DNA of 64,000 nucleotides from Dromaius novaehollandiae (Eukaryota > Chordata > Aves > Casuariiformes > Dromaiidae): the NCBI RefSeq assembly GCF_036370855.1, contig NC_088111.1, positions 18,015,501-18,079,500 on the forward strand, in the 5' to 3' direction. Under the pieces are notes generated by a model. It had not been told where the DNA came from and made no database searches. It was given only the letters and a program-made list of their open reading frames with translations. Both the position numbers and the translations under genes were made by a program. This document shows positions 1-11,476 of this stretch, piece by piece; the first letter of the stretch is position 1; each line of letters opens with the position of its first letter.

Positions 1-1253
1 TACTAAGTCTTTATCCTGTGAAAACTTATTCACAGAAATAAGAATATTGTAAGGTACTGTACTCGCTCCATAAGAAAAATAAATGAAGATCTGCAGGATT
101 CAGCTCCTAGCAGAGAAAGAGACTTGAAAATATACCTTGAGGAAGAAAAAAAAATGAGTCTTAAATGAGTCTTAAATCTTAAAAATCAGCCTTAACTATG
201 TTTTTTATATATATATAATATATAAAATATATATATTATATATATATTAGTTTTAACATCTTTTAAGTCAGACATAGATTGAGTCATCTGACTGAGCTGG
301 GCCGTAACTATCAGCTTTCAAATCTAAACGCATGCACTGTGTACACGTACGACCCAGTCTTACCCTCACTTGCACAAAGATACAACACACTGAGCCTGGT
401 CACTCACCCAGAAACATCAAATTTAAGTCCACTGAAGTCAATGTTATCAAATAGGTACTGAAAGGAAAGCCATGCCTCTTGAATTACTAGAGCAACTGAC
501 TTAAACTAGGTGAGGTGGGAATTAAACACCTGAAAAAGATCCCCTCCAATAATTACATAATTAAGCAACGCAGTATAATTCACAACACCGGCAGGCACTT
601 GTATTCTGTGCCTAACCTGTAACGGCTCTAACTCCAGAAAGCGAACTTTGTGGGGGGTGTAGATGAAAGAGGAAATGAGACATCTGTACTCTGACTCCAT
701 GGACAGCTTTGATCAAAAATATCAGGTTCTTGTGTTTCTTGCTGACTAAGTCCAAATGATTTTTAAATCAACATAGGAACTAAATAAATATTGTAGCAAA
801 CAACAGTGTCCATGCTGGGGCCATATGCTCGTCAAGTGCAGATGAACTGGTCAGCTCATGAATCTAAGCACTTGGCTTAGGTGGAAGAGATTCAAGAAGA
901 GACATTTAAGTATTGGATTTCAGAACCCTAACTGCCATTTTTTCTCACCTCTAGCATTACTGCAGTACCACAGAAGAAAAGTCAAGATGCTGGAAGGCCA
1001 GAAACCTCATTGCTTTAATGAAAAGTCTGACTGTGAACAGAAACCATTGATGTCTTCCCAGGGACAGACCTTGGCTTTCCTGAATATGAACATTACCCTG
1101 CTGCTGATCAATGGTTTTTGCTACCATAAAGCACTTTTTTTGACAGCTCTATGGAACAAAGATCATATCTGGGGTTCTGTGTTTGTACAGCATCTGAGCG
1201 AACAAAATCCCAGTTTGTGACAGCAACAAATGCCATTTGTTTGGCCCACTTAC
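1..1253. other. DNAAF8 intronic sequence, no exon recognised
   Basis: I found no segment matching the next conserved part of DNAAF8 on the minus strand. Open frames here (for example 858-1220 plus) have no recognisable protein character. Only the TA microsatellite stands out. Confidence 0.6.
206..249. repeat. TA-rich microsatellite
   Basis: An almost pure alternation of T and A, broken by a few AA or TT steps. It lies inside the DNAAF8 transcription unit, downstream of the last visible exon. It is a simple repeat with no coding content. Confidence 0.9.
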
Positions 1254-1748
1254 CTGCAACGACAAATGGGTTAGTTCTTGAGGATGTTCAGCTGAGGAAG
1301 TTTCTTCCTTAGTGATTCGTTCTAGAATGCCGCTAGTGCCCTCCAAGGGTGGTTTCACTTCTAGCTCTGTGTGGCCTGGTGATGGCTCCAGAAATATTTT
1401 CGAGAGTATTTTCGTCTCTATCAGCTTTCTTCTCTCTTTTTCACTGCCTGGCTCTTCTGAAGACAATGCTGTATTAAGCCAAAATTCCTCTGTTTCCCCA
1501 GCCTGTCTCCTGCCCGGTTCCTTCTCTTCAAATTGATCTGTGGAATCTGCAAGAGATTCTTCAAGAACAGTTCCCTTTTGTCCTGGAATTTCTTCAGTAT
1601 GGCTGGCAAGACTGGAAGTCTCATCTTTAATCACTTGCACATGTTTTTTTGCAATGACTTGGACACTATCTGTTTCTTTCTGCAAACCAAAACTTTCCAG
1701 GTCTTCATTCCAGGTGTCTCGTGGATGTCTTGCTGTTTCCTGTATTTG
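1254..1748 (-). CDS. DNAAF8: DNAAF8 coding exon 3
   Basis: The large exon lies between the acceptor ctacctgcag and the consensus donor gtaagt: 165 codons, rich in Glu, Lys and Ser. The motif KERRKLIETKIL matches the central conserved segment of the human protein. The following exon is outside the window or not recognised between 1 and 1253. Confidence 0.82.
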
Positions 1749-4700
1749 CTGCAGGTAGAGAAAATACACATGCAGAAGGTCACATCTCCCTACTAAGCTA
1801 CAGAAGTGGACAATAAGCCAAAACAAAGTGACTGGCAGACAGCAGTTCCAACTCAGACACCATCTGGTAGCAGCACACAGCATGTTTTGCCATGGAAAAC
1901 AGTAAGACTGTTTACTTTGCAAAGTCTGTAACTTCAGAAAATGATAAATGTCCTTGAAATTAATTTGCCTTACATCTAGTCATAATGTGATGTGTCTTAC
2001 ACCAAGATAAATGAATGGGAAAAGCAGCACAGGAAGCTAGTCTTCCTGTGATGAAATAATAGTCAGCTGGCTTCTCTTCCAGCTTCCTGTGATGACTAGT
2101 CATCATCACTGCAGATACAATGTAATCATTTTATCTCAGAACAGCTGTACAAGGGATTAACTTCATACTAGTCCTCTTCGTCCTCCACTAGTCCTCCACA
2201 CTCCTAAATCTACATTTTCTAGATGCATAAAGTAGTGGTTGAAACTATTTCAAACCCTGAAAAGTTCAGAAGCCATTCTGCAGCATTCCTGTTAATGCAT
2301 GGATGCACAGTGGCTTCACAGAGCCCTCAACCTGAGGGTATGAATGTTCAGCAACTGAGCTGCAGGTCGTGAGTTTATTACAGAAATGGCCATAGACTCA
2401 ATGAGCAGCATCTTCTTCCTTAGCAATTTGGTGTTATCATCAACCCATAAGTACTTGGATGCTCTTTCTGACTAGCAATTTGCTGTTTCTCACTGAGCAC
2501 CTGTTATTACACAACAACCAGTACCTTGCCCATGTTTGATATGTACGTTACTCAAAATAAGTTTTGTTAGATTTAGAAGAGGCCAAAAGATATTTTGAGA
2601 GACAGGACAATGAGTAAAGAAGGTTAGGATTTTAGAGAGGAAGAGAGGGGATCCAAGGAACTAAGGAGTGCCATAGGTCTTGAAAAAAGAGTGGAAGGAC
2701 AATAATAGAAACTTCAAGAAGATGGGATAAAGAAAAAAAGCCCTAAATCTCCAGAGCATAGAAAGCTTCAAAGAGGAGCTGTGTAAAGAGAAAGAAAGAT
2801 CTAATCCACAGTGCAAAGAAGTACTGGGAACTATGCTCTTATATAACACAATTCAGTCAAATAGGTTTAATAAAAGTAACTACCCACGCTGCAGACAACC
2901 GAAAGAGTGGAGTTAACAGTAGTACAGTCTGCACAGACCAATTAACAACCTGCATATTTGAGTCTTCCCAGGAAAAATCCATCAGTTCTTCTGACAGGTC
3001 AGGAATTAAGTTTGGATGTTCTCGCTGGAAGATGAAAAGCTCCCCATCGCTCTCACAATCAGACTGCCAACAAAAAACAGAAATTAAATGAGAGACACTA
3101 ACCTCCAACTATCTGTCTTGTAATGATAAATTTCATCTCTTCAGCACTTCACTAAAGTTCAGAGACAAGAATATTCTTTTCAGTCACATCTTCACTAGAC
3201 AGTCTGATACCACAACATTCAGCAACCTAGGCTGTCATTACAGTGGCCTAACATTTGAGCAAGCTATGTTAGTCTGAATTACCATGGAGGTTGATGACTA
3301 ACATCCCCCTGAGCTAAATGAAGACTCGAGTGGGCAAGTCTTCCAACTCCCAAATGATCCCATGCACCTGCCAATCTAACAGACCACACTGCCTCATTCA
3401 CTATTCAAAATGCAAAGCAGTGTCCACCCTTGGTTGGACAGAGTTTAAATAGAACTGAAAATCTCTTTCCTGAACATAAGATACATGTTTGCGATGAATC
3501 TTTATGCATAGACATCGAACTGACATTAAACACCTCCTCAGTAGACAGTCAGGACCAGGTTTCCTGTTTGTCCCTTTGTTTTGCAATGTGACACTTCCAG
3601 TAACTTGCACTGTGGAGAATTCTCATTGTTTGGTGTGATTAATTTTCCTCACCATGGAGGAAACTGCAGCAGAACTGCTTTTACCTTAATAAGATGCAGG
3701 GTGACCAAAGTACCCTTGGGGCATAAAATACTGCTTGCTACCGCCATTTCCAAATACAGGACCACAGCCCATTGAGATTACAGATCTCAGATGCATAAAT
3801 GTATCCTGATGTGAGCAGAAACCACCCAGACAAAGGTGCAGCACCAAAACCACAGTCTCAGCAGGCCACTGTTTTATATTAAGCAGGAGAGGGATTATAC
3901 AATCAGATCTTTTGAATGCAAATTAGGGGTAGCAAGTAAGTGCCAAATAGACTGCCTCAGTTCCTCCAGCAGGAAATGTGCTCAATATGTAACAGAAACA
4001 AAGAAAATCTGGAGATCATTTATATAAGTAAAAAAATGTTCAATATCATTTTCAGTTACAGATTGGTACTTAGCACCAAAGCACAAAGCTATTTTTCTGT
4101 CATAACATTGCCGTATACTTATGCAACGAGAATGCCTAGAACTCATTCCTGAGTCTAGGGTCTTAATCTGTACTGTACGGACACACATTAAAATGCAATG
4201 CCTGCTTTAAATAACAAACAGAATGTAGGCAGAAGAGAACTGAGAAACAGTGAGGCAATATGATTGTCCAACAGGTTAGTGACAGAGCCAGGAACAGACT
4301 CCAAGTCACGGCATCCATATCAACTCTTTACCCACTAGATCACACTGCTTCTGACGACTGATTAATAATAGCTACTTAATACCCCATGGAGGCATTTCCA
4401 TCCCTGTCACTGCTCACAGGACTCCCTTTGTATGATGAAGGGGCACACTAAGTCAGAATAAAATATTTCCATTAAGTGTTCAAAAACATCCTTTTCAAGG
4501 AAATACATTTGAAAACTAACAGAATATTCTGATTTGGACAAAACGCCCTTAATAGTCAAATCTTGAGACACATGATCACCTCAGTAAAGCCACTACCAGA
4601 GCTAGCAACTCAGACTAGAGAGATATACACTTGTATTATTGCCAACAAATTGTTGCTGTCCTGTGAACAGAGAACTTCAGGTCATCAGGTGGCCAATAAG

Positions 4701-5576
4701 CAGTCAGTCCCAGATTGAGATGCAGCTTGTAAAATAACTGTAACAGTAAAGAATACTGCACAATATCCATCAACCTCATACTTCATATTAAAAAGGGAAG
4801 TGGCATTATCCTTCTTTACAGGCAGAATTGAAGCACAGGAAGAAAATATGCCTTGCTAAGAATTACAGGCAAGGAAGAAAACAGAATCCAGGATTCAAGT
4901 ATCTGCCAATTGCTTTTTCCAGATTACCACAGTCTTCAGAAATATGACTTCCATGCAAGCACCACACATAGGAAAACATACTAACAGGCCTACTGCCTGG
5001 CCAGTATGCTATTCGAGTGAATAGCATAATACTCTCAAGGATAAAACCAGATCAGATTTCATTTTAACACAGCTGTATGTTTCTTTCATACTCTTTGCTG
5101 AGCAAACAAAGACATGTAGGTTCATTCTGTGAGATACCTACTACCTCCATTTTCCCACCTTGACAATACTCAGCATCTGTGAAAATCAGTCCCATTTTTA
5201 GGCTCCAAAGAATGCAGCGAGGTGAGGTGGCAATTACACCCTGGCAATTACAGCTAATGCAAAAGTTTAATGATTAATGGACACTACAACAGTACTTGGC
5301 ACAAAAAAGCAGCCCATCAAGGATACTGTGCTAGCTACTCAGAAATGCCTGGCTAAGGAGGCGACTTTCTCTTGCTTTTGAGAGATTTTTCTAAAAGACT
5401 GTGAAAGAAGGGTGGGTTCCAGTGCTTACTGTGGAAGTGTCAGAGTCCAGAGACGGGAGCTGATCTTTCACTGCAGCGAGAATGGCTCCCCATTGAAATG
5501 TTCTGTTATTCTGAACAGGAGCTGTAAGAGGCTCTGGTGGACATTCTGTATTCTCACTTTGCCTTTCTGAGGCCAT
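1254..5576 (-). CDS. DNAAF8: DNAAF8 (C16orf71 orthologue), 5' part, three coding exons, truncated by the window edge
   Basis: Dynein axonemal assembly factor 8 acts in the cytoplasm of multiciliated cells on assembly of ciliary dynein arms. Coding exons, minus strand: 5576-5430 (49 codons, starts MASERQ), 3063-2950 (38 codons) and 1748-1254 (165 codons). All junctions are phase 0 with gtaagc, gttgtt and gtaagt donors and cag acceptors. Conserved blocks shared with the human protein are AVKDQLPSLDSD at the end of exon 1, ELFIFQR followed by LIPDLSEEL in exon 2, and the ERRKLIET motif in exon 3. These allow orthologue assignment despite low overall similarity and an acidic, probably disordered composition. 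About 252 residues are visible, roughly half of the human length; the remaining exons lie left of position 1. It is head-to-head with ANKS3 across a shared CpG island, as in human 16p13.3. The exon 2 donor (gttgtt) is weaker than the others. Confidence 0.88.
2950..3063 (-). CDS. DNAAF8: DNAAF8 coding exon 2
   Basis: The acceptor ttggcag precedes 38 in-frame codons with the conserved GELFIFQR and NLIPDLSEEL blocks. The exon ends in ATGCAG before gttgtt. Phase 0 on both sides fits its neighbours. Confidence 0.88.
4228..4355 (+). repeat. MIR-like ancient SINE fragment
   Basis: The string around 4282-4320 (gtgacagagccaggaacaga, then gactccaag-type text) and the later actctttacccactagatca segment have the order of the conserved MIR/L2 3' core: loss of a delimiter, 'agagccaggA', 'ctctgact', 'ttacccacta'. 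The match is by eye and strongly diverged, as expected of an old amniote repeat. Confidence 0.55.
4800..4935 (+). repeat. MIR-like ancient SINE fragment
   Basis: Text resembling the MIR consensus appears in the right order: tttacaggcagaattgaagc acting as the 'tttacagatgaggaaactga' stretch, then ccttgctaagaattacaggc and aatccaggattcaagt. It is about 450 bases from the first fragment and in the same orientation. Diverged; judged by eye. Confidence 0.5.
5430..5576 (-). CDS. DNAAF8: DNAAF8 coding exon 1
   Basis: The ATG at 5576-5574 opens MASERQSENT; the exon closes after DSDTST at a gtaagc donor (intron begins 5429). The segment WGAILAAVKDQLPSLDSD is the conserved N-terminal signature of the family. 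An AG lies a few bases upstream of the ATG, so a non-coding first exon in the CpG island near 6.9 kb is likely. Confidence 0.88.
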
Positions 5577-6893
5577 TTGAACAGCTTCCTTTCAATCAAA
5601 TGAATGACACACACCATGAAAGAAAGCAAAGGATAACATCAGTACAAAGCAAGAACAAAGCATGTGTATTCAGGGTCAACATAATTCTCAACACTCACAG
5701 GGTTTTCACTCCCAGCAATGAATAAGATCTGCATTCCTGGTGCCTTTCCTTCTCACCTGAGTTCCACAAGGCTGAGAGTTTCCTGCCCTGCTCACTATAC
5801 ACACACATAATTGGGGCCATCCGGCAGCCAGTTTAGCCCTTCACTTATAAAGCACTTCCTGGCTGGGCTGATTTGTAATTGTGTTCTCAGAAAAGCACAT
5901 TCTCACTGCCCACATCAAGAGGGAAAGAGAAGGTGTGACACCTCTGCTCTCATTTGACCCTTACCCGGCTTTCGTATTTCTCCTCACCTTCCCTCCTTCC
6001 ACTATTCAGAGATTGATAAAATGATTTATCATTGCTTTTTATCACTGGATTTGCATAAAAATAGTTTAGACTAGCCATGCTCTTGGAATTTGACCTCTCA
6101 AACCATTTATAAAGTGCACTCCTTTCTCATGTTTTCCCTGATGTACAAAAGGAGTTGAGAAAATATATTAGGGGATACCAATGTGCTTGTTAGATAATTA
6201 ATCCTAATGGAAGACCTTTGCTTTTTGAATTTCTGTGCTACAATTGCATGGTTCCCTGGAGAATGTAAAGTGGGAGTAAATCAGTTCCATTTGGCAAGAA
6301 AGGTTAAGAGGTTTGTGACCGTATGTAGTTCAGAACTGAGCTGATTATTCGTATAATTACAGTATCATTATTATTTGCATTGGCATGGATGGACAACACT
6401 CTTCTCAATATAAAGCAAAACTCATCTTATGCCCTCGTAAGTTCACAACCCACAAAGTGCCCCTGCAAACACTTCCGATGTCATCCACCTACAGCAACTC
6501 CTTTTTTTTTTTCCACACGAGGCAATGCTGGAATCTGATTTATGTAATGCTGAGGGGGATCACCAAGACTGAAATATGTTCACACAGTAAACAGAAGCTG
6601 TTGAGCAGAACAGGACTCCCAAGGGGATGAAAACCAACCAGCTACTGCGGCTCCCCCTGCCACCGGGAGGAGGCCGGAGCCTCCCCAGGCAAGGGCCCCG
6701 GGCATCCCCAAATCCAGCCTGCTCCTGGCACCACTCATCTAATGCAACCCCTCTTCTCCCAGAGCAAGCAGTACCGTGTGTCTAAGCCAAGGGCGAACAG
6801 CCTTGTGTCAGGCAGCTCTAACGCACACCTAGGCGCTGCGACCGATTTCGGGACCCCCGCGACGAGAGCCAGCAGCACCGCTGAAGGGCCCCC

Positions 6894-6903
6894 AAGATGG
6901 CGG
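6894..6903 (+). promoter_or_regulatory. YY1-type site AAGATGGCGG
   Basis: Matches the YY1 core seen just downstream of many CpG-island start sites. In plus orientation it may mark an ANKS3-side start. Confidence 0.55.
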
Positions 6904-6908
6904 GGGGC

Positions 6909-6920
6909 TGCGCACGCGCG
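6909..6920. promoter_or_regulatory. NRF1 site TGCGCACGCGCG
   Basis: Exact fit to the consensus YGCGCAYGCGCR. It lies 15 bases after the YY1-type motif and 21 bases before the X-box. Confidence 0.65.
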
Positions 6921-6941
6921 GCCCCGCCCCTCGGCCGCCCC

Positions 6942-6955
6942 GTCGCCATGGCAAC
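6942..6955. promoter_or_regulatory. RFX X-box GTCGCCATGGCAAC
   Basis: Two half-sites, GTCGCC and GGCAAC, with a 2-base spacer fit RYYNYY-N(1-3)-RRNRAC at all positions and are nearly palindromic. X-boxes are the binding sites of RFX factors that switch on ciliary genes. Both flanking genes, DNAAF8 and ANKS3, are ciliary. Confidence 0.75.
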
Positions 6956-7384
6956 GCGGCCAACGGCTGCCTGCGCTGGGGGCCCGCCAGGCCCGCCCGC
7001 CCTTCCCGCCGTGCCCCGCCGCGGGCCGCCGCCCCTCCCCGTGCACCGCCGCGCCGCGCCGCCCCTTCCCCTCACTCACAGAACCCGCCCGGGCGCCTCC
7101 GAGCCGTCGCACTGGCCCCGCCCCTGGGCCGGGTCCTGGCAGCTAGCGGAACCAAATCGCCGTAACTTATGTGGTACAGAGAAACCGGGATGGGTAACCC
7201 AGGGAGAACGGGGGTGTGGAGCGTCTACGACTCCTCCTCACCCCTTCGGTACCGTTTTGGAGGCTCTTTCTCCCCTACCTCAACCCCCGGGGCGTCCCCG
7301 CCCCCTGCCAGGACCGCCCGCCCTGCCGCGAGCCCGACTCTCACTGGCCAGCCGGCGCTCTGCCCTCGAGAGGCGCCGCCTGCT

Positions 7385-7389
7385 ATTGG
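7385..7389 (-). promoter_or_regulatory. Inverted CCAAT box
   Basis: ATTGG in the context gctATTGGcga is a typical NF-Y site. It lies about 145 bases upstream of the ANKS3 exon 1 donor. Confidence 0.45.
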
Positions 7390-7399
7390 CGAGGCGCGG

Positions 7400-7533
7400 C
7401 AGTGGGCGGAGCCGGCGCTGTCGCCGCGGAGGCTCTTGGGGTTTGTGGTTTCGAGTTCCCGAGGGCGACGGGCTCCCAGCATCCTCCGCGCGGGCGGGGC
7501 GGCTTCCGGGCGCGGGGCGCACCGGGCGCGCAG
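7400..7533 (+). other. ANKS3: ANKS3 non-coding exon 1 (3' boundary from splice donor; start uncertain)
   Basis: The sequence gcgcgcag|gtgagg at 7533/7534 is a consensus donor at the end of the CpG island. The next usable acceptor before the ANKS3 start codon is at 11470. Only the 3' boundary is read; the 5' end is a guess. Confidence 0.55.
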
Positions 7534-10500
7534 GTGAGGGGCGGCGGGGCCGGGCCGGGCCGGGTTGGGTGTCCGTCCGTGGGGTGGGCCTGCCCCGCCG
7601 CAGCCGCCTGTGGGGCCCTTCCCGGGCTGTGGCGGGGCCTCTCCGCTGGCCGTGCCGGGCCGGCCGCGCCCGGGCGGGCTCCGCACCGCGGGGGCGCCAG
7701 GCCTGCCCCGCCGCGGGGCTCCGGGAGGGCCTCGGGGGAGCCGGGGCGCGGCAGCCCCGGCGGGGCGGCTTGACGCGCTCGGGAGCCGCTTGGCCGTGCG
7801 GACAGAGGCATCTGGCTGTCCCAGTCTGAAGGCTGCAGCCGAGCTTGTCCCTCCTCGGCCGCCCCGAGCTGCCGTCCCGAGGGCAGGTTGTCCTGGGCTG
7901 GCCGCCAGCTGCCCCGGCTTGGAGCCCTCCCCTCGGCTGTGCGATGAGGAGCCTCCGTCTCAGGAAACGTGCTTCCTGGTGCGGCTGTTGAAGTGTTTTT
8001 AGTTCCTCTTTTACCTGGCTCTGTTAGGCAGCGTTTTGTTGTTTTAACACCTCTGTGAGTGTCACACCTGCGTTGCAGGCGAGGGGTAGAGCAACACAGG
8101 GACTTGTCCGCAGGCCCGTGTAGGATTGAGCGTGGGTATGCTGGGTCCTCAGCCAGCGCCCATGCTGTGGGAATGGCTCCTTCTCTCACACTCACTTAAT
8201 TAGATCATGGTATCGTGAGTCCCATGAAATCCGGTGCTGTTTCCACAAACATAGTGTGTGTACCTGCCTCCGATCAGTCCGCAGGAAACAGCAGTCTGGA
8301 TATGAGATGTCGCGGCTCTGGGAGCGCTGGCTGTGGTGGCTGAGCTAGTTACAGCTGGGCTGTTTGAGCCTTTGCAAGGGTGTGACAAGGCTTCTTATAG
8401 TTCTGATAGATTGCTGCTGAGTTTAGTGGAGGTGGCAAAGGTGGAAGCAGAAGTGAAGCATGTGATCAGCTTGGTGGCTCAGTTGGGAACTCCACCAGCA
8501 TCCACGCTTGTGCTGTCCTGGAGAGGTATTTTTTGCCACGGAAGGGCCTGTGTGGCTGTTTCTCCATTGCCTATGCTTGGGGAAGAGTTTTGAAGTGAGT
8601 TTAGCGGTGTCAGTGCAGCTTAATGGTGACTGATGGGCAAGTGATTAACATGCAGTGCTGGACTTTGTTTTGTGATGGGGGCTGTTTGCCCCAGTTTCTT
8701 CTCAAATTACCTCCTGCTTCCTTTGGTATTGCTCTTCTACCTCTCTTTCCATATACTGTCACTTATTTCTTCCTAGCCTTATCCTTCAAAAAGGGATATT
8801 AAGGTGTGGTTTGCTGCAATTTATGTAATAAGCTGTTGCGGTGTGTTTCCCTTTCCCTACCTTCTAGTTACCTTGTCTGCTTCAACAGCCAAACTCTCTG
8901 AATCTGAAACACTGTATTGTTCACTGTCTGCGTTGAGTCTCAGCAAAGGAGAGCTCTGACCATGGTGAATAGCTAGGTGTTGATATGTTAAGTATAATTG
9001 ATAATAACTAGACTCACAGGGCTAAGAAAATTCTCAAAGGAATGTCAAGTTAATTACTCTGCCACAAAGCAAGAACAGCCCAGGGTGTCTGTTTGTAATT
9101 CTCCATTGGTAATTATTCCAGTACTGTTGTTTTTACTTTCAGAGTGATTTCTGTGGTCTTTAACGAAAATCTTCCTTGCTGCAATTTAAGCCTATTGCAT
9201 CTTGTTGTATTCACCATGGCCACAAGGAACAGATTATTTCTTTCCTCTCCCTGTCTGCAGCAGCCTTTTGTGAATGTGAAGGCTGTTACCGCATGCCCCC
9301 TTCTGTCTTCCCTTCTTTAGTCCAGACAACCCTGATAGGCGTAGTATGTCATAGTTTTTACAGCTGTGATTGTTTTTATTTTTCTCTGGATTCTGCCTGA
9401 TTGTCCTCTGTGTTTTTGCAGGTGCATGTGCAGCTGACATTATGCTGCAGTTTAGTATGCCAAGGTGAAATCTCACAGTAAGAGGAACAGTGATGTAGGC
9501 AGAACACAGTGGAAACAGGAGGAAGGAGGCTGAGTCTTGAATGTTCTGGTCTCAAACATAACCTTTCTTTTGTGTCAATATTGCCAAATAGACCAAACCT
9601 CTGTAGTTGTTATAGTTAACATATCCAGTTAACAAGGAGGTCTGGAGAGAAGACAAGGAGCTTCACTTTCATCTGAATGTGCTTCTCCAAGTTGTCTTGG
9701 GTTTTACCTCCTTTAACTCTGAACATGACTTTTTTGCCTTCCAATGGTAGCTTTAATCTGTTGCAGTAAGAAACACTCCTACTTTTTCCCCCTATCATCC
9801 ACTTATACCCATTTATATCTTTTTGTATTTTGATTGTGAGGTATTCAGGATGTGGGCTGTCTTTTATTTGTGTTCAGCCCTGTATATTCTTGCCTTTGGG
9901 TTGCAATTATAATAGAAATAGCTATTATTAGGTAAAATATGTGCCTTTACAGATATTCTTTAAAAAGGAATCATTTATTATTAGGAGACCTTTATTAGGT
10001 AGAATGGATGGTGCTTTTATAATCTTAAACTTCAGAAGAAGGAGGAAAAAAGGCAAATTCATGGGAGAAAAGATGCAGTTGGGGAGTGAAGGGGCTGGGA
10101 GTTAAAGGCGTTTTTCTTCTTTTGTAAGAAAAGGGGCTGGTGGTTGCAAGAAAAGGGCTCAGCATTCTTTAGAAAATCTAAGGATGGTCTTAATGTTTCA
10201 GCTGAGGCAATCTAAAGAGCAACTACTGCTAAAAAAAAACATGCTCCTGCTCTCTTTTATTCCTCATGGATGCCAAATTTGGCATTTGCATCACCCTGCC
10301 ATGAATCAGTCTGAGGAAATAAACTGGCAAGAAATTATCAGAAAAAAGACTAGGTCTTGCTGGCTTAGCTGCCCAACATAACACATGGTGGGATTAGGCA
10401 AACTCCAGAAGTGGTGCATGGAAGGTGGTAAGACTAGAGGGAAGGGAAAGCACTCCCCACTGGATTTGTCTTGGATGTAGCCTGAAGCCTGAAACCGCAG

Positions 10501-11470
10501 CTGAAGACATCAAATGATAGATGCAGCTGTGTCAAACAGCTTTTATGAAGTGCCAGACAAGAATGTTCTCCTGTGAGTGGTTAAAGTGATTAATACGCAA
10601 TTGCTCCCCAAGGCTAGGGATGGAAGATAAACCTTTCAGACAGTTGTGAAACTGTGCTAGCTTTGTAATTAAGTTACTGTCTGCAGTACAGTGGACACAC
10701 TCGGATAACGAATGGGCAGGTGCATTGCTGATCAAAGTGTGTTTCAGCCATTTCCAAGATTCACAGAGACAGGACTGCTGGGCTGCTTGTGAAATGCTGA
10801 AACAATAAACAGTAAAAACAACCTATTGACAGCCGTATGACATAATGAAGTGTCCGCTCTATTCAGGTGATATTAACTACTTCTGAAAGCAGTTGATAGT
10901 CGCTATTAATGACCTCATTGTAATTTAAGCAGGGCTATGCTGCAGCAGAAGACAGATGTTCCTGGTGTTCCCCTGATGCATAAATTCTTAATTCTCTCTG
11001 AATTGTAAACCACACAGACCAGAAATCAATCCTTTAGTAAAATACTAAGTGTGCTGTCAAGCGCTTAAATAAGAGTTAAATGTCTTTTCTTGACAAGGGT
11101 TTTCAAAAGTTACCTTCAGCAGATTTTGATTAGAAGGGAGAAGAAAGAAAGACAATGTTTCCAAAATCTTAAAATCAGATTTAAAAGATGGTTTCTTAGT
11201 ATCTTTGACTTTTATTTTTCTAGTGTATGCAAATCCCAGAGTCCACTGCAGCAAACTGCCAGCAAACCTCCTCGGCAAATCTTAGTGCTCCAGGCTACAG
11301 CAGGCTAAGGAGAGGATCAAGGCAGAGGTAGGAATTTGACGTGTAATACCTGAGGTGACCACTTTCCAAGCCCACCGCCTCTTGGAGCTGTAGAGCCAAA
11401 GGGTGATGCTGTGTTTTGTAGGGAAGTGAGATCAGCCAGCTAAAAGTTCCACTTTGTTTTGGTTGCTCAG
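7534..11470. other. ANKS3 intron 1
   Basis: 3.9 kb between the non-coding first exon and the coding start. The left part is the CpG island tail; the rest is ordinary AT-richer sequence. I see no gene in it. A faint MIR-like stretch near 8040-8170 is too weak to call. Confidence 0.6.
7545..7570 (+). repeat. GGGCC short tandem repeat and G-tract next to the ANKS3 exon 1 donor
   Basis: Four GGGCC-type units followed by GGGTTGGG lie about 11 bases into intron 1 on the transcribed (plus) sense. This is a possible G-quadruplex in the nascent RNA. Confidence 0.6.
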
Positions 11471-11476
11471 GGCAGG

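Larger units (their letters stand above)
3064..5429. other. DNAAF8 intron 1 (coding numbering)
   Basis: This is AT-rich intronic DNA between coding exons 1 and 2. It contains two ancient MIR-like SINE fragments, listed separately. I see no other coding or structured feature. Confidence 0.7.
6650..7960. promoter_or_regulatory. CpG island, bidirectional promoter of DNAAF8 and ANKS3
   Basis: A sharp change from AT-rich sequence to a GC- and CpG-rich block lies between the 5' ends of two divergent genes. It contains GC boxes, an exact NRF1 site, a YY1-type site, an RFX X-box and an inverted CCAAT box. The long open frames here on both strands are products of base composition, not genes. Exact transcription start sites cannot be read from the sequence. 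Confidence 0.88.

Noticed and set aside
8040-8170. Possible MIR-like segment in ANKS3 intron 1
   Set aside because: Only isolated words of the core are present; weaker than the two called fragments.
6735-8195. Many long GC-rich open frames on both strands in the DNAAF8/ANKS3 island
   Set aside because: They overlap each other in several frames, consist of Arg, Ala, Gly and Pro, and coincide with a CpG island. No conserved segment is present.
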